DNA of 64,000 nucleotides, taken from positions 186,001-250,000 of the forward strand of contig CAVSRU010000003.1 of the NCBI GenBank assembly GCA_963730535.1, in the 5' to 3' direction. Positions 43,557 through 51,336 of this stretch are shown piece by piece (position 1 is the stretch's first letter; the number at the start of each line of letters is the position of its first letter). The stretch comes from DASSUW01 sp963730535 (lineage in GTDB: Bacteria > Actinomycetota > Thermoleophilia > Solirubrobacterales > Solirubrobacteraceae). A model generated the notes under the pieces. It worked only from the letters and a program-made list of their open reading frames with translations. It did not search any database and was not told where the DNA came from. A program made the position numbers and the translations under genes.

Positions 43557-44221
43557 TTGCGCAGGCGATATCCGACGCCACGCACGGTCTCGATGGACGC
43601 GACGCCGAACGGGCGGTCGACCTTCTCGCGCAGGTAGCGCACGTAGACCTCGACGACGTTCGAGCGCTGCTCGTAGCCGAGGTCCCAGGCCGCATCGAGC
43701 AGCTGCATCTGGCTCAGCACCTGCCCCGGGCGCCGCATGAAGGTCTCCAGGAGCGCGAACTCGCGGGCCGAGAGCGCGATCTCCTCCTCGCCGCGCCAGA
43801 CCTGGCGCGTCGCGGGATCCAGGCGCAGGTCCCCGACCTCGTACACGGCGGGGCGCTCGACGGGACCGCGGCGCACGAGCGCGCGCAGGCGAGCCAGCAG
43901 CTCGGCGAGCGAGAACGGCTTGGTGAGGTAGTCGTCGGCGCCCTGGTCGAGCCCGCGCACGCGATCCTCGACGGCGTCGCGGGCCGTGAGCATCATGATC
44001 GGGGCCCACATGCCGTCCTCCCGCAGGCGGCGGCACGTCTCGAAGCCGTCGAGGTCCGGGAGCATGACGTCGAGCACGACCGCGTCGTACTCCGTCGCCC
44101 GCGCCATGCCCAGCGCCTGCGCCCCGCCCGTCGCCACGTCGGCGATCACGCCCTCGTAGCGCAGCCCGCGCAGCAGCGCCGCCGCCATCCGGACGTCGTC
44201 CTCGACCACGAGCAGACGCAT
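43553..44221 (-). CDS. OmpR-family response regulator
   Basis: 222 residues. The receiver domain has the acidic pair of LLVVEDDVRM, the phospho-acceptor Asp in VVLDVMLPDLDG near 51, Thr in MLTARDA and Lys in YLTKPFS near 101. The C-terminal winged helix reads LSAREFALLETFMRRPGQVL to YVRYLREKVDRPFG and ETVRGVGYRL. It is the first gene of the RR-HK-PepSY-secreted protein operon. An 11-nt-spaced TGAGA direct repeat just upstream is a likely autoregulatory site. Confidence 0.94.
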   Translation of the reverse strand: MRLLVVEDDVRMAAALLRGLRYEGVIADVATGGAQALGMARATEYDAVVLDVMLPDLDGFETCRRLREDGMWAPIMMLTARDAVEDRVRGLDQGADDYLTKPFSLAELLARLRALVRRGPVERPAVYEVGDLRLDPATRQVWRGEEEIALSAREFALLETFMRRPGQVLSQMQLLDAAWDLGYEQRSNVVEVYVRYLREKVDRPFGVASIETVRGVGYRLRK

Positions 44222-44243
44222 GGCTCAATGATCGCCGCTCAGA

Positions 44244-44259
44244 TGAGAGCCGGCTGAGA
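44244..44259 (-). promoter_or_regulatory. Direct repeat, probable response-regulator binding site
   Basis: On the coding (minus) strand TCTCA occurs twice, 11 nt apart (plus strand TGAGA at 44244-44248 and 44255-44259), 23 bp upstream of the response-regulator start. Eleven-nucleotide direct repeats are the standard geometry for OmpR-family dimers bound head to tail, so autoregulation is likely. Confidence 0.55.
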
Positions 44260-44264
44260 AGGCC

Positions 44265-44297
44265 TTAAAGACCGACGGCCCGCACAGAGGCGGGCCG
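44265..44297 (-). terminator. Probable intrinsic terminator of the histone-like gene
   Basis: CGGCCCGC (44276-44283) and GCGGGCCG (44290-44297) form a perfect 8-bp stem with a 6-nt loop. Read on the minus strand it is followed by TCGGTCTTTAA. It lies downstream of the basic-protein gene and upstream of the two-component operon. Confidence 0.5.
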
Positions 44298-44324
44298 ACG
44301 GTTGAGGGAGGAGAGGTACTACAT

Positions 44325-44375
44325 CCGCCGGCGAGGTATGGGCCGGCGAATCCCGCCGGCAAGTATGAGGCCGGC
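44325..44375. repeat. Tandem pair of 23-bp GCCGGC hairpins
   Basis: CCGCCGGC-8 nt-GGCCGGC occurs at 44325-44347 and again at 44353-44375, a 28-nt period, with similar loops (GAGGTATG and AAGTATGA). Each unit folds on itself. A third GC-rich pairing lies just beyond (CCGCTCC/GGCACCGG region). They fall in the transcribed 3' region of the basic-protein gene; whether they stabilise RNA or bind a protein is unknown. They share no sequence with the palindromic element family. Confidence 0.6.
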
Positions 44376-44425
44376 AGGCTTACCCGGATGGCCGCTCCTC
44401 CGCGGCACCGGGGGAAACTGGGGAG

Positions 44426-45016
44426 CTAGACGAGGGCGCTGACGCGCTCCCGCGCGACGGTGGCGATGCGCGTCCCGGTGGCGACACCGAACTGCGCAGC
44501 GTCCTCCACGCGGGTCGACACGTCGGCGATCCGCGCAGTCACGATGTTAGAGCGTCGGTCCGCCTCACGGCGACGGGTCCGCACGAGGCGCTCGACGCGC
44601 GTGCGGGCCTTCTTGACGTCGCGCTCGCCGCGGCGCTCGAACTTCTTGACCTCGCGCTCCGCGGACGGAAGCGAGCCGAAGCGGCCGACGAGGTCGACGA
44701 CGCGGTCACGCGCCTCGAGCGTGGCGCCGACGGACACGAGCGCGGCGCGCTCGGCGACGTTGCGGCCCTGGGCGGCGGTCGTCCGGGCGGCCCGGACCTG
44801 TGCCTGGGCGGCGTCGCGGGTCTCGTTGCGGGCGACGGTGCGCGCGCGACGACCGGTCGACTTGCTCGGCGCCTTGGTCGCCGTGCTCCGGCGCGCGGTC
44901 GAGCGGCTGGCGGTCGAACGCGTGGTCGTCCGCTTGCGGGCCGTGCTCTTGCGAGCAGCCGGCTTGCGGGTCGACCCGGTGGTGGTGTTCGTGGTGGTGC
45001 TGGTGTTCTCGGCCAT
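44426..45016 (-). CDS. Lys/Arg/Thr-rich histone H1-like protein
   Basis: 196 residues. The first 65 are an extreme low-complexity basic tail: Thr-rich, then repeats of the type RKSTARK, RSTASRSTARRSTATK, resembling H1 and HupS/Lsr2-type basic tails. The rest is a predicted long helical region with many Arg and Glu (RNETRDAAQAQVRAARTTAA, VKKFERRGERDVKKARTRVE), coiled-coil or phasin-like. No enzyme motif is present. A nucleoid-associated or DNA-compacting role is inferred from composition only. The promoter overlaps a LexA-type box and a second, perfect box lies upstream. Confidence 0.7.
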   Translation of the reverse strand: MAENTSTTTNTTTGSTRKPAARKSTARKRTTTRSTASRSTARRSTATKAPSKSTGRRARTVARNETRDAAQAQVRAARTTAAQGRNVAERAALVSVGATLEARDRVVDLVGRFGSLPSAEREVKKFERRGERDVKKARTRVERLVRTRRREADRRSNIVTARIADVSTRVEDAAQFGVATGTRIATVARERVSALV

Positions 45017-45074
45017 AGCTGAAATCGCCCCTTTGCGTTGGCCTCGTCAGTATCAAGTCAGTCTGTTCGTGGTG

Positions 45075-45102
45075 ACCATACCAGCGAACACTTGTTTGTA
45101 AA
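45075..45102 (-). promoter_or_regulatory. Promoter of the histone-like gene with overlapping LexA-type box
   Basis: On the minus strand TTTACA (45097-45102) and TATGGT (45075-45080) are separated by 16 bp. The sequence CGAACACTTGTTTG (plus strand 45085-45098), a one-mismatch version of the actinobacterial SOS box CGAAC-N4-GTTCG, occupies the spacer and touches the -35. LexA bound there would block the polymerase. Confidence 0.55.
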
Positions 45103-45127
45103 CCGCTCCGGGGGCGCCGTTACACGA

Positions 45128-45141
45128 CGAACACAGGTTCG
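45128..45141. promoter_or_regulatory. LexA-type SOS box
   Basis: CGAACACAGGTTCG fits the actinobacterial/Gram-positive LexA consensus CGAAC-N4-GTTCG exactly. Flanking bases extend the symmetry (CACGA...GTGTG region). It lies about 30 bp upstream of the second box and the promoter of the histone-like gene. Confidence 0.65.
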
Positions 45142-45168
45142 TGTGAGGAACCGCACACAGTGGAGGCT

Positions 45169-46215
45169 CTAGGCGGCGCCGCGACCCAGTTCGCGCCGCT
45201 CGGTGCGGGCCAGCCAGCCGTCCGGATCGTCGAGCTCGGCGAACGACGGGAGCGAGTCGGGGCTCGCCCACGCCCGGTTGAGCGCCTCGATGCCGCCGCG
45301 GGCCACGACCGCGTCGCAGAACGCCTTGCCCTGCTCGTACTGGCGCAGCTTGAGGTCGAGCCCGATCAGCTTCTCGAGCACCCGCAGCAGGCCTGAGCGC
45401 TCGGTCCGGCGGCGCGTCATCGCGGCCCGCATGGCTTCGAGGTCGTCGAGCAGGCCGGTGCCGACCGCGTCCATGACGTGCTCGGCATAGCCCTCGATCA
45501 GGGCCATGAACGCCTGCGCGCCCTCGAGCAGGTGCCGGCGCTCGGGGCTCACGGCCAGGAAGGCGAGCCCGTCACGGCGCACTCGCTCCACCAGCCCGCG
45601 CAGGTCCGACGGGTCGGGCAGGCGCAGCAGGCCGCGCGGGTCGACGTCGAGCGCGGTCAGCATCTCGCCGATCAGCCCGGCGAGGTGCTCTCGCAGCCAC
45701 GGCACGGCCCCGAACTGGAGCGCATGGGTCGTCTCGTGCAGCGCGACCCAGCGCAGGAGCTGGTCGGGCTCGGCTTCGAGCGTCGTCGCCGCGTGCCCGA
45801 GGTTGGGGGCCACGAACAGCAGGCGCACCGGGCCGGCCGGGTCGAGCGGCGCGAACTCGTACTGGCCCAGCACGCGCCCGGCGAGGAAGCCCGAGATCGC
45901 GCCCGCCTCGAGCGCCAGGATCTTGCCCGCGGCGCCGCCGACGGGGCCGAGCCGCGAGCTGAGCCGCCCGGCCAGGGGGTCGAGCACGCCGCTCAGGGAG
46001 GCCAGGTTGGCCTCGACCCACTCGTTGCGGCTGACCGCCTCGGGGGGCGGGAGGGGCGAGGTGGGGACCAGCCCGGTGTAGGCGGTCACGAGCCGCTCGC
46101 TCTCCGCCGCCGGACCGGCGACGGCCTCGAACGGCTCAGGGTCGCCGGCGGGCTGCAGGCCCGCGACGCCGCGTGCCACCTGCCCGGCGAGGCTCCAGTC
46201 GATCACCACACCCAT
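45169..46215 (-). CDS. DUF2342 zincin-like metallopeptidase (F420-associated family)
   Basis: 348 residues. The family markers are DWSLAGQVARGVAG at the N-terminus, TSPLPPPEAVSRNEWVEANL, VLGQYEFAPLDP and the zinc-binding-like VALHETTHALQFGAVPWLREHL (HExxH) near 155. EGYAEHVMDAVG near 240 supplies the third ligand region and RQYEQGKAFCDAVVARGG the C-terminal block. This matches the actinobacterial DUF2342 family, often labelled as coenzyme F420-biosynthesis-associated, though no F420 gene is nearby and no substrate is known. The inositol monophosphatase gene lies 18 bp upstream in the same direction. Confidence 0.88.
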   Translation of the reverse strand: MGVVIDWSLAGQVARGVAGLQPAGDPEPFEAVAGPAAESERLVTAYTGLVPTSPLPPPEAVSRNEWVEANLASLSGVLDPLAGRLSSRLGPVGGAAGKILALEAGAISGFLAGRVLGQYEFAPLDPAGPVRLLFVAPNLGHAATTLEAEPDQLLRWVALHETTHALQFGAVPWLREHLAGLIGEMLTALDVDPRGLLRLPDPSDLRGLVERVRRDGLAFLAVSPERRHLLEGAQAFMALIEGYAEHVMDAVGTGLLDDLEAMRAAMTRRRTERSGLLRVLEKLIGLDLKLRQYEQGKAFCDAVVARGGIEALNRAWASPDSLPSFAELDDPDGWLARTERRELGRGAA

Positions 46216-46233
46216 GGTGGCAGGGTCAGGCCC

Positions 46234-47076
46234 TTAGACCGCGGGCACGGCGGCCAGCTCCCGCAGCGCGGCCTCGGTGCGGGCGGCCACGACCGGCGAG
46301 TGCGGCAGCAGGTCGAGCGGCGCGGCCAGCGGATCCGCGAACTTCGTGAAGGCCACGAGCCCGCCCGCCTCGCGCACGATCAGCTGGGCCGCGGCGGCGT
46401 CGACCGCCCGGCAGCCCTTGAGCGTGAGCATCCCGTCGAAGCGCCCAGCGGCCACCTGGCAGAGCGCCGCCGCGATCGTGCCGATCGCCCGCAGGCGATG
46501 GGCGACGCCCACCAGCGCCTCCGCCGACTGGAGCACCCAGCGCGGGTCGGCCGACTCGAAGCCCACCAGCTCCAGCAGCCCGTCGCGCTCCCACCGGCGC
46601 TCGCCCACGGTGGGGTCGAGCGGCGCACCGTTGAGCGTCGCGCCGCGCCCGCGCCACGCGACCCACTCCTCTTCGGGGCCGAAGTCCTGCACGAAGCCGA
46701 AAGTGACGTCCGCCATCGTCGGGCCCTCGGCGACGGCGATCGAGACACAGTGGTGGGGCAGGCCGCGCTTGGCGTTCAGCGACCCGTCGATCGGGTCGAC
46801 CACGACCAGCGTGCCGTCACCGCCGAAGTCGACGGTCCCGCGCTCCTCGCTGAGCACCGTGAACCGCGCGCCCGCCCGGTACAGCACCTCGAGCTCCTCC
46901 AGCACGGCGGCCTCGGCGAGCGCGTCGATCTCGAGCGTGCGGTCGCCGCCCTCGCCGCGGGTGCCGGTCTCGAGCACCCGCTCCGCGATCGTGACCCGCT
47001 CGGAGAGCATGACCCGCAGCGCCGCGGCCGACCGCCGCGCCGCGCCCAGCCAGTCAGGGCTCGAGGGTCCGTCCAA
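46234..47076 (-). CDS. Inositol monophosphatase family protein
   Basis: 280 residues from the TTG at 47074-47076; no good ribosome site is visible, so the start is tentative. The metal-binding Glu is in FTVLSEERG near 78, the central motif is VVDPIDGSLNAKRGLPHHCV near 90-108, and GCRAVDAAAAQLIVREAGG near 225 gives the last Asp. These are the two signatures of the IMPase/FBPase superfamily; DPIDGSxN with CVSIAV fits enzymes acting on inositol phosphate or 3'-phosphoadenosine-5'-phosphate. The 5' end lies in one arm of a 160-bp inverted repeat shared with the divergent helicase gene. Confidence 0.87.
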   Translation of the reverse strand: MDGPSSPDWLGAARRSAAALRVMLSERVTIAERVLETGTRGEGGDRTLEIDALAEAAVLEELEVLYRAGARFTVLSEERGTVDFGGDGTLVVVDPIDGSLNAKRGLPHHCVSIAVAEGPTMADVTFGFVQDFGPEEEWVAWRGRGATLNGAPLDPTVGERRWERDGLLELVGFESADPRWVLQSAEALVGVAHRLRAIGTIAAALCQVAAGRFDGMLTLKGCRAVDAAAAQLIVREAGGLVAFTKFADPLAAPLDLLPHSPVVAARTEAALRELAAVPAV

Positions 47077-47226
47077 GAAGATCCGGCCCGACCAGCGCGG
47101 CCATGGACCAAGCCGGGCGCCGCACGAATCCCGAAGGGAGTACGGACGTACTTCCGAGGGTTCGGGTGGCGATCCGGCGAAGTGTCCATGGCCGCGCTGG
47201 GCGTGGCGGGGTTCTTGGACGGGCCC
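47065..47226. repeat. Large imperfect inverted repeat between divergent genes
   Basis: The left half (47065-47145) is mirrored by the right half (47147-47226). Outer arms GGGTCCGTCCAAGAA (47065-47079) and its partner at 47212-47226 match 14/15. CAGCGCGGCCATGGAC (47093-47108) pairs perfectly with 47184-47199, and the centre is GTACGGACGTAC-like. Between these the halves remain about 75% similar by eye. The TTGGACGG of the left arm, read outwards, is the start of the inositol phosphatase gene; the right arm carries the same string ahead of the helicase gene. It looks like an inverted duplication of a promoter/start region. Confidence 0.7.
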
Positions 47227-47260
47227 TTAGCGGGGCTCATCCGGGACCTATCCTACGTCG

Positions 47261-50200
47261 GTGCCTTCGCTGAGCCCGGATCAGCGTGCCGCCGTGGAAC
47301 ACTCCGGCGGGCCGCTGCTCGTGCTCGGCGGCGCGGGCACGGGCAAGACGACCGTGCTCGAGGAGCGCTTCCTCCATCTCGCGGGAGGCGCGCCCGACTC
47401 CCTGCTCGTGCTCTGCCTCGACGGGCCGGCGGCGGACGGCATGCGGGAGCGGCTCGAGGACCGGCTCGCCGGCGCGTACGAGGAGCTGGCGGTCACGACG
47501 TTCCAGAGCTTCTGCGCGCGGCTGCTGCGCGACGAGGCGCTCGAAGCCGGGCTCGACCCGTTCGCGACGCCGGTCAGCGCCGGCGATCGGCTCGCGATGC
47601 TGCTCGAGCGGATGGACGAGCTGCCGCTCCGCCACCACGACCTGCGCGGCAACCCGAGCGCAGCGCTGGGCGCCATCGTCGGGCGGATCGACCGGCTCAA
47701 GGACGAGCTCGTGACGGCCGAGGACTACGCGGCGTGGGCCGGCGCGCTGCCCGAGGAGGAGGCGCGCGAGCGGGAGTTCGCCCGCCTGTACGCCGAGCAC
47801 GAGCGGCTGCTCGCCGAGTCGGGGTCGCTCGACGCCGGGGACCTCGTGCTGCACGCCTTCCGCCTGCTGCGGACCCGACCGCAAGTGCGCGAGCGCCTGG
47901 CGCGTCGCCACCGCCACGTGCTGGTCGACGAGCTCCAGGACGCGAGCTTCGCCCAGGGCGTCCTGCTGCGGCTGCTCGTCGCCGGGCACGGCGGCATCAC
48001 GGCGGCGGCCGACGACGACCAGTCGATCCGCCGCTTCCGCGGCGCGGCGACCAAGAACGTGCAGGACTTCCGCGCCGAGTGGCCGGCCGCGACGGTGGTG
48101 CGGCTCGAGCGCTCGTTCCGCTCCGGCGACCGCATCCTGCGCGCGGCGCGGGCGGTCGTCGAGCCCGCCCCGGACCGGCTCGAGAAGGCCCTGGAAGGCG
48201 AGCCCGGCGGCGAGGTCGCGTTCTGGCGCTGCGCGTCCGAGCGCGCGCAGGCGCAAGCGGTGGCCGCCGAGGTCGAGCGGCTGATCGCGCGCGAGGACGT
48301 GGCGCCCGAGGACGTGTGCGTGCTCGTGCGCTCGGTGCGCGGCGAGGGACAGGCGGTGGCCGTGGCGTTCGAGGAGCGCGCGGTGCCGTACCGGCTGTCG
48401 GGCGCCGCCGCGTTCTTCCAGCGCGCGGAGGTGCGCGACCTGCTCGCCTGGCTGCGGCTCCTCGTCGATCCCGGGGACGCCGGCGCCGTCGTGCGCGCCC
48501 TTGCGCGACCGCCGGTGGAGCTGCGCGCGATCGACCTCGCGCGCGTCACGCAGATCGCCCGCCGGCGCAAGCTCGACATGGTGGCCGCGCTCGGCGCCGC
48601 GCTCGAGTCGCCCCAGATCCCGCCCGAGGCGCGCGACCGCATCGGCCACTTCCTCAAGCTCCACCGCGCCGCCGCCGCCGCGATCGACTCCACGCGCCCG
48701 GACCTCTACGTGCACCGGCTGGTCGAGCGGCTCGGCCTGCGCCGGCAGCTCCTGTTCGCGGCCTCCACCGAGGTCGTCGAGCGCCTCAGGAACCTCGCCC
48801 GCTTCGCCGGGCTGGCGGCGGACTACGTGCACCGCACGCCACAGGCGACGGCGCGCGACTTCGCGCGCGCAATCGCCGCCGTCGCCGAGGCCGGGCTGCG
48901 CGAGGAGGAGGCGGAGAGCGGGGAGCACCCGCACGGCGTGCGCGTGATGTCGATGCAGGCCGCCAAAGGGCTCGAGTTCGACCACGTGTACGTGCTCGGG
49001 CTGATGGCCGCGCGCATGCCGGGCCCGCGGCGGCGACCGCTGGAGCCGATCCCGGACCCGCTGATCAAGGAGTCGCTGCCGCCGGACAGCAAGGCGGTGC
49101 ACGTGGCCCAGATGCGGCGCCTCCTGCACGTCGCCATGACCCGCGCGCGGCGGCGGCTCGTGCTCGCGTACCCGGCCCAGACCGAGCGGGGGGCCCAGCA
49201 GCATCCGTCGCCGTTCGCCGAGGAGGCGCGGGCGGCGGTGGGCGGCGAGTGGGAGGAGCGCGAGGAGGAGCTGTTCGGGCCGGCCGAGACGCTCCAGTCG
49301 ACGTTCCGGATCCTGCGCGACGAGCTGCTCACCACGGTCGCCCAGGTCGGCGGGCGGCTCGGGGAGATGCGGTTCGACACCGAGCTCGACGTCTCGCACG
49401 CCGTGGTCCGCTATCTCGAGCTGATCAAGCTGGCGGCCCTGCTCGAGCGCACGCGCGCGGGCGAGCAGGAGGTCGGCGACCTGCTGCCCGAGGTCAACGC
49501 CCGGCTCCTGCAGGCGGCGACCGCCGAGCAGCGCGAGATCTTCGAGACGTCGGCGCTCGACGAGTACCTGCTCGACGCCGAGCGCGACGAGAAGCTGCGG
49601 GCGCGTGCGGTCGCGCAGCGCACCGAGCCGTCGCTCGAGTCGTTCCTGCCGCGCCGCGGCGAAGGGCTCGCTCTGAGCGCGTCGGACATCGAGACGTACC
49701 GGACGTGCCCGCTCAAGTACAAGTTCGCGCGGGTCTTCCGGATCCCCAGCGAGCCGACCATGAACCAGCGCTTCGGGATCCTCGTGCACCAGGTGCTCGA
49801 GCGCTACCACGGGGCGGAGAGCGGCGGCCTGCCGGTCCTGCTCAACCTGCTCGACGCGGGCTGGCGGCGCGGCGGGTTCGGGGACTCCGAGGAGGAGCGC
49901 CAGTTCCGTGCGAAGGCGACCCAGGCGCTCGTTCGCTACCACGACCGCTTCCGCGACGAGGACGCCGAGCCCGTGTGGTTCGAGCGCTCGTTCGCGTTCC
50001 GGATCGGGCCGCACCTGCTGCGGGGCCGGGTCGACCGGGTCGACAAGCTGCCGGAGGGCGGCTACGAGCTGATCGACTACAAGACAGGCCGCCCGAAGAG
50101 CGCCGCCCAGCTGCGCGACGACGTGCAGCTCTCCCTGTACGCCGTCGGCGCGCGCGAGGCGTGGGAGCTCGAGGCGGCCCAGCAGGCCTACTACTACGTG

Positions 50201-50374
50201 CTCGACGACGAGAAGGTGCCGGTCCCGCGGTCCGAACAGGATCGCGACTGGATCACCGAGACCGTCTTCGAGGTCGCCGACGGGATCCTCTCGCAGGGCT
50301 TCGAGCCCACGCCGAGCTACGCGGCGTGCTCGATGTGCGACTACCGGATCGCGTGCCCGGCGGCCGAAAAGTAA
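47261..50374 (+). CDS. UvrD-like helicase fused to RecB-type iron-sulfur nuclease
   Basis: 1037 residues from the GTG at 47261. Walker A GGAGTGKTTVLEERF at about 23-37, motif Ia TTFQSFCARLL, Walker B VLVDELQDAS near 227, the Q-rich AAADDDQSIRRFRGA and MQAAKGLEFDHVYVLGL form a superfamily-1A helicase. The last 250 residues are a PD-(D/E)xK nuclease (HQVLERYHG, RGRVDRVD, YELIDYKTGRPKS). Cysteines at CPLKYKF and CSMCDYRIACPA would hold an iron-sulfur cluster. This is the plan of AdnB/AddB-like recombination enzymes that resect double-strand breaks. No adnA-like partner is adjacent, so it may act alone. Confidence 0.9.
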   Translation: MPSLSPDQRAAVEHSGGPLLVLGGAGTGKTTVLEERFLHLAGGAPDSLLVLCLDGPAADGMRERLEDRLAGAYEELAVTTFQSFCARLLRDEALEAGLDPFATPVSAGDRLAMLLERMDELPLRHHDLRGNPSAALGAIVGRIDRLKDELVTAEDYAAWAGALPEEEAREREFARLYAEHERLLAESGSLDAGDLVLHAFRLLRTRPQVRERLARRHRHVLVDELQDASFAQGVLLRLLVAGHGGITAAADDDQSIRRFRGAATKNVQDFRAEWPAATVVRLERSFRSGDRILRAARAVVEPAPDRLEKALEGEPGGEVAFWRCASERAQAQAVAAEVERLIAREDVAPEDVCVLVRSVRGEGQAVAVAFEERAVPYRLSGAAAFFQRAEVRDLLAWLRLLVDPGDAGAVVRALARPPVELRAIDLARVTQIARRRKLDMVAALGAALESPQIPPEARDRIGHFLKLHRAAAAAIDSTRPDLYVHRLVERLGLRRQLLFAASTEVVERLRNLARFAGLAADYVHRTPQATARDFARAIAAVAEAGLREEEAESGEHPHGVRVMSMQAAKGLEFDHVYVLGLMAARMPGPRRRPLEPIPDPLIKESLPPDSKAVHVAQMRRLLHVAMTRARRRLVLAYPAQTERGAQQHPSPFAEEARAAVGGEWEEREEELFGPAETLQSTFRILRDELLTTVAQVGGRLGEMRFDTELDVSHAVVRYLELIKLAALLERTRAGEQEVGDLLPEVNARLLQAATAEQREIFETSALDEYLLDAERDEKLRARAVAQRTEPSLESFLPRRGEGLALSASDIETYRTCPLKYKFARVFRIPSEPTMNQRFGILVHQVLERYHGAESGGLPVLLNLLDAGWRRGGFGDSEEERQFRAKATQALVRYHDRFRDEDAEPVWFERSFAFRIGPHLLRGRVDRVDKLPEGGYELIDYKTGRPKSAAQLRDDVQLSLYAVGAREAWELEAAQQAYYYVLDDEKVPVPRSEQDRDWITETVFEVADGILSQGFEPTPSYAACSMCDYRIACPAAEK

Positions 50375-50419
50375 CGTCGCACGTCCTGTCCGAGCTTGCG
50401 AGGACGGGCGGGCGAAACC

Positions 50420-51286
50420 CTACATTCCGCGCTGCTTGAGGAAGCGCTGGAACTCGCGGGCGAGGACGTCGCCGGACGGGATCTGGGAGAGGTCGGTGGG
50501 GGTCTCCTCGGCGTCGGCGGCGCGCTCGAGCCGCTCGACGAACGCCTGCACCTCGGGGTCGAGCTCGACCGCGCGGGAGACCTGGCGCTCGTAGTCGACC
50601 GCCGCGGTCTCGAGGTCGCTCGCATCGACGGTCACGCCGACGAGGCTCTCGAGCCGCCGCAGGATGGCGAGCGCGCCCTTCGGGTTCGGCGCGACGGCGA
50701 CGTAGTGCGGCACGGCGGCCCACAGCGAGGCGGCCGGCATCCCGGCCTCGGCGCACGCCGACTGGAGCACGCCGACGATCCCCGTCGGGCCTTCGTACGT
50801 CGGCGCCTGCAGGCTGAGGCGCTCGACGAGCGCGGGGTCGGACGCGTACGCGCTGACCGACACGGGGCGGGAGTGCGGCACGTCGGCGAGCAGCGCGCCG
50901 AGCGTGACGACGAGCTGGACGCCGAGCGCCTCGGCGAGCTCGACGACGCGGCCGCAGAAGTCGCGCCAGCGGTAGGACGGCTCCGGCCCCGTGAGGATCA
51001 CGAGATCGCGCGGTGCGAGCGGCACCCGGGCCTCGTAGATCTCCCACTCCGGCCACTCGACCTTGCGCGTGCGACCGTCGACGAGCTTGACGAGCGGGCG
51101 CGTCGCCTGGAAGTCGACGTACTCCTCGGCGTCGATCGTCGCGAACCGCGAGGCGTCGAGCGCGGCGCCCATGAACGCGACCGCCGAGGTGGCCGCCTCG
51201 CCGGCGTCGTTCCAGCCCTTGAACGCGCAGACGAGTGCCGGTGCCCGCAGGCTGTCGGGACGGCGTTCCCAGCGCAAGGGCTGCAT
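50420..51286 (-). CDS. PAC2-family protein
   Basis: 288 residues. Markers are PALVCAFKGWNDAGEAATSAV near 18, YVDFQATRPLVKLVDGRTRKVEWP, ILTGPEPSYRWRDFC and TLGALLADVPHSRPVSVSAYAS, the proteasome-assembly-chaperone-2 fold, followed by YEGPTGIVGVLQSACAEAG and AVPHYVAVAPNPKGALAIL. Actinobacterial PAC2 proteins have no proven function; the fold links them to eukaryotic proteasome assembly. The C-terminal 60 residues are helical and acidic. Its start is 50 bp from the divergent HD nuclease; a small GTCCT/AGGAC hairpin lies at its 3' side before the UvrD-nuclease stop. Confidence 0.9.
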   Translation of the reverse strand: MQPLRWERRPDSLRAPALVCAFKGWNDAGEAATSAVAFMGAALDASRFATIDAEEYVDFQATRPLVKLVDGRTRKVEWPEWEIYEARVPLAPRDLVILTGPEPSYRWRDFCGRVVELAEALGVQLVVTLGALLADVPHSRPVSVSAYASDPALVERLSLQAPTYEGPTGIVGVLQSACAEAGMPAASLWAAVPHYVAVAPNPKGALAILRRLESLVGVTVDASDLETAAVDYERQVSRAVELDPEVQAFVERLERAADAEETPTDLSQIPSGDVLAREFQRFLKQRGM

Positions 51287-51336
51287 CGATCCACCGTAGC
51301 GACTCGCCGTCCGGGGCGGTGGCCATCATCGACGTC

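Noticed and set aside
44277..44425. GC-rich structured gap as a riboswitch (c-di-AMP or cobalamin)
   Set aside because: No consensus core of any riboswitch class was recognisable, and in the direction of the two-component operon the structure ends in a terminator-like stem.
45478..50439. Very long open frame (over 1600 codons) across the zincin, phosphatase and helicase genes
   Set aside because: Arg/Pro/Ala-rich, low-complexity translation with no motifs; a by-product of high GC lying out of frame with or antisense to clear genes.
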